Source: SZUA-117 sp964630795 (GTDB lineage: Bacteria > Pseudomonadota > Gammaproteobacteria > Steroidobacterales > Woeseiaceae). Taken from it: a stretch of DNA of 7,100 nucleotides. Where the stretch lies: positions 1 to 7,100 of the forward strand of contig CAZVWF010000108.1 in the NCBI GenBank assembly GCA_964630795.1, given 5' to 3'. The notes beneath the pieces were generated by a model. That model was not told the DNA's origin and did no database searches. It was given only the letters and a program-made list of their open reading frames with translations. Each line of letters begins with the position of its first letter. Position 1 is the first letter of the stretch. The position numbers and the translations under genes are program-made. Positions 6,308 to 7,100 of this stretch are shown piece after piece.

Positions 6308-7100
6308 CTAGGTCACCGGGAAGACGACATTGCACTGACCTGTCCCCGAGCTGGGGAAGTACTCGGTCAGTACTTCGCCGGTGCCGGTGTAGTTTTCCCA
6401 GCCCAGCAGGCCGAACAGCATGGCGGTGTCGTGCATATTGCCTTCGCCGCTGCAGTCCTTCGCGTACTGTGGCAGCAGGTCGAGAAATTCCTGGATATCC
6501 CCCTGTTGCCACATTTCCAAGACCATGAGATCCGTCTTTTCATTGAACGGGCTCGAATTCCGGAACAGGTAGTCGTCGACGACGCTGTTTGGCGCAATCC
6601 GGTGTGACAGCGAGCCGCTGGCCAGGAAAGCGACCTTGCGGTCCGACGCCTCAACCGCGGCCCGCACGGCTTCGCCCATCGTTTTTGATTCCTCGAGTTC
6701 GGCGTCATAGATCCATGCCGCTATCGACACAATCCTGATCGGTGACTCAATACCCATGAATTTGAGCGGTACGAGCGTGCCGTATTGCAATCCGAGCGAT
6801 GGGATGTCGGTGTGGCAGCGCGTAAACGTGCCCATGTCCGTAGCCTTGTCCGCGATGGCCCGGCCGAGTTCGGCGTCACCTTCATAGCGATAGTCGAGAT
6901 TGCGAATGAAGTGCGGGAACTCGGTGCTGGTATACGTGCCGGAGCAATCCGTATTGGCATTGATGTGATAGCCGGCGTTAACCAGCCAGTGCGTGTCGGC
7001 GATGACGACCGTGTCCACGCCGAGGTCGCGGATTCGGTCCCCGATTCGGCGCAGGCCATCGATTGCCGGCTGCCGGCAGCCCTTGTTAGGACCCTCTTCT
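6308..7100 (-). CDS. hpaD: 3,4-dihydroxyphenylacetate (homoprotocatechuate) 2,3-dioxygenase, class III extradiol; 5' end off window
   Basis: The frame is open from the right edge (263 codons) to the TAG at 6308. A GTG at 7018 is internal, because conserved sequence (GPNKGCRQPAIDG, then RDLGVDTVVIADTHWLVN) continues upstream of it. The protein closely follows the E. coli HpcB/HpaD pattern I remember from end to end: TEFPHFIRNLDYRYEG, LQYGTLVPLKFM, ASGSLSHR, GEGNMHDTAMLFGLLGW and FPSSGTGQ near the C-terminus. This LigB-fold iron(II) enzyme cleaves the ring of homoprotocatechuate in the 4-hydroxyphenylacetate pathway. Visible active-site residues are the iron ligand His in DTHW (6989-6991), the iron ligand Glu in GEGN (6443-6445) and the catalytic His in SLSHR. 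The first iron-binding His lies in the roughly 20 residues missing off the edge. It is the last gene of its strand here, and other hpa genes may lie to the right. Confidence 0.92.
   Translation of the reverse strand, partial: EEGPNKGCRQPAIDGLRRIGDRIRDLGVDTVVIADTHWLVNAGYHINANTDCSGTYTSTEFPHFIRNLDYRYEGDAELGRAIADKATDMGTFTRCHTDIPSLGLQYGTLVPLKFMGIESPIRIVSIAAWIYDAELEESKTMGEAVRAAVEASDRKVAFLASGSLSHRIAPNSVVDDYLFRNSSPFNEKTDLMVLEMWQQGDIQEFLDLLPQYAKDCSGEGNMHDTAMLFGLLGWENYTGTGEVLTEYFPSSGTGQCNVVFPVT

Noticed and set aside
7016..7018. GTG at 7018 as the start codon of the dioxygenase.
   Set aside because: Upstream in-frame residues to the window edge match the conserved N-terminal region of HpaD, so this GTG is an internal Val and the real start is off the window.

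Overview
The window reads as chromosomal DNA from a moderately GC-rich proteobacterium, most likely a gammaproteobacterium with a facultative respiratory lifestyle. This rests on gene content (heme-copper respiratory enzyme, YceI, an HpaD closely resembling the enterobacterial enzyme, and an exact FNR-type box). It is an inference, because there is no rRNA or other marker gene. I see no insertion sequences, CRISPR array, tRNA or rRNA.

Left part (1-2598, minus strand): a right-to-left cassette of four membrane-protein genes. First come two small ones (61 and 60 residues), then a CuA-type subunit II, then a B-family (ba3-like) heme-copper subunit I that runs off the left edge. Subunit I keeps all six metal-binding histidines. 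However, the active-site tyrosine four residues after the first CuB histidine is replaced by glutamine, and several B-type K-channel positions are non-polar. This argues against an ordinary oxygen-reducing cytochrome oxidase. It points to one of the non-canonical heme-copper families, candidate nitric oxide reductases with a CuA subunit (eNOR/sNOR/gNOR/nNOR type). It is the most interesting object in the window.

Middle part (2838-5707, plus strand): after a 239-base divergent intergenic region comes an M20D amidohydrolase. A 287-base gap follows that carries a perfect FNR/Anr/Dnr-type palindrome (TTGAT-N4-ATCAA), and then a group II PLP-dependent decarboxylase.

Right part (5732-7100): a secreted YceI-like protein follows the decarboxylase by 24 bases, probably in the same transcript. 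It converges, with three bases between the stop codons, on an incomplete hpaD (homoprotocatechuate 2,3-dioxygenase) that runs off the right edge on the minus strand. The amidohydrolase, decarboxylase and ring-cleavage dioxygenase could all belong to catabolism of aromatic or N-acylated amino acids, but only HpaD has a well-fixed substrate. The FNR-type box and the possible NO reductase suggest a locus tuned to low oxygen or nitrogen oxides; that link is inferred.
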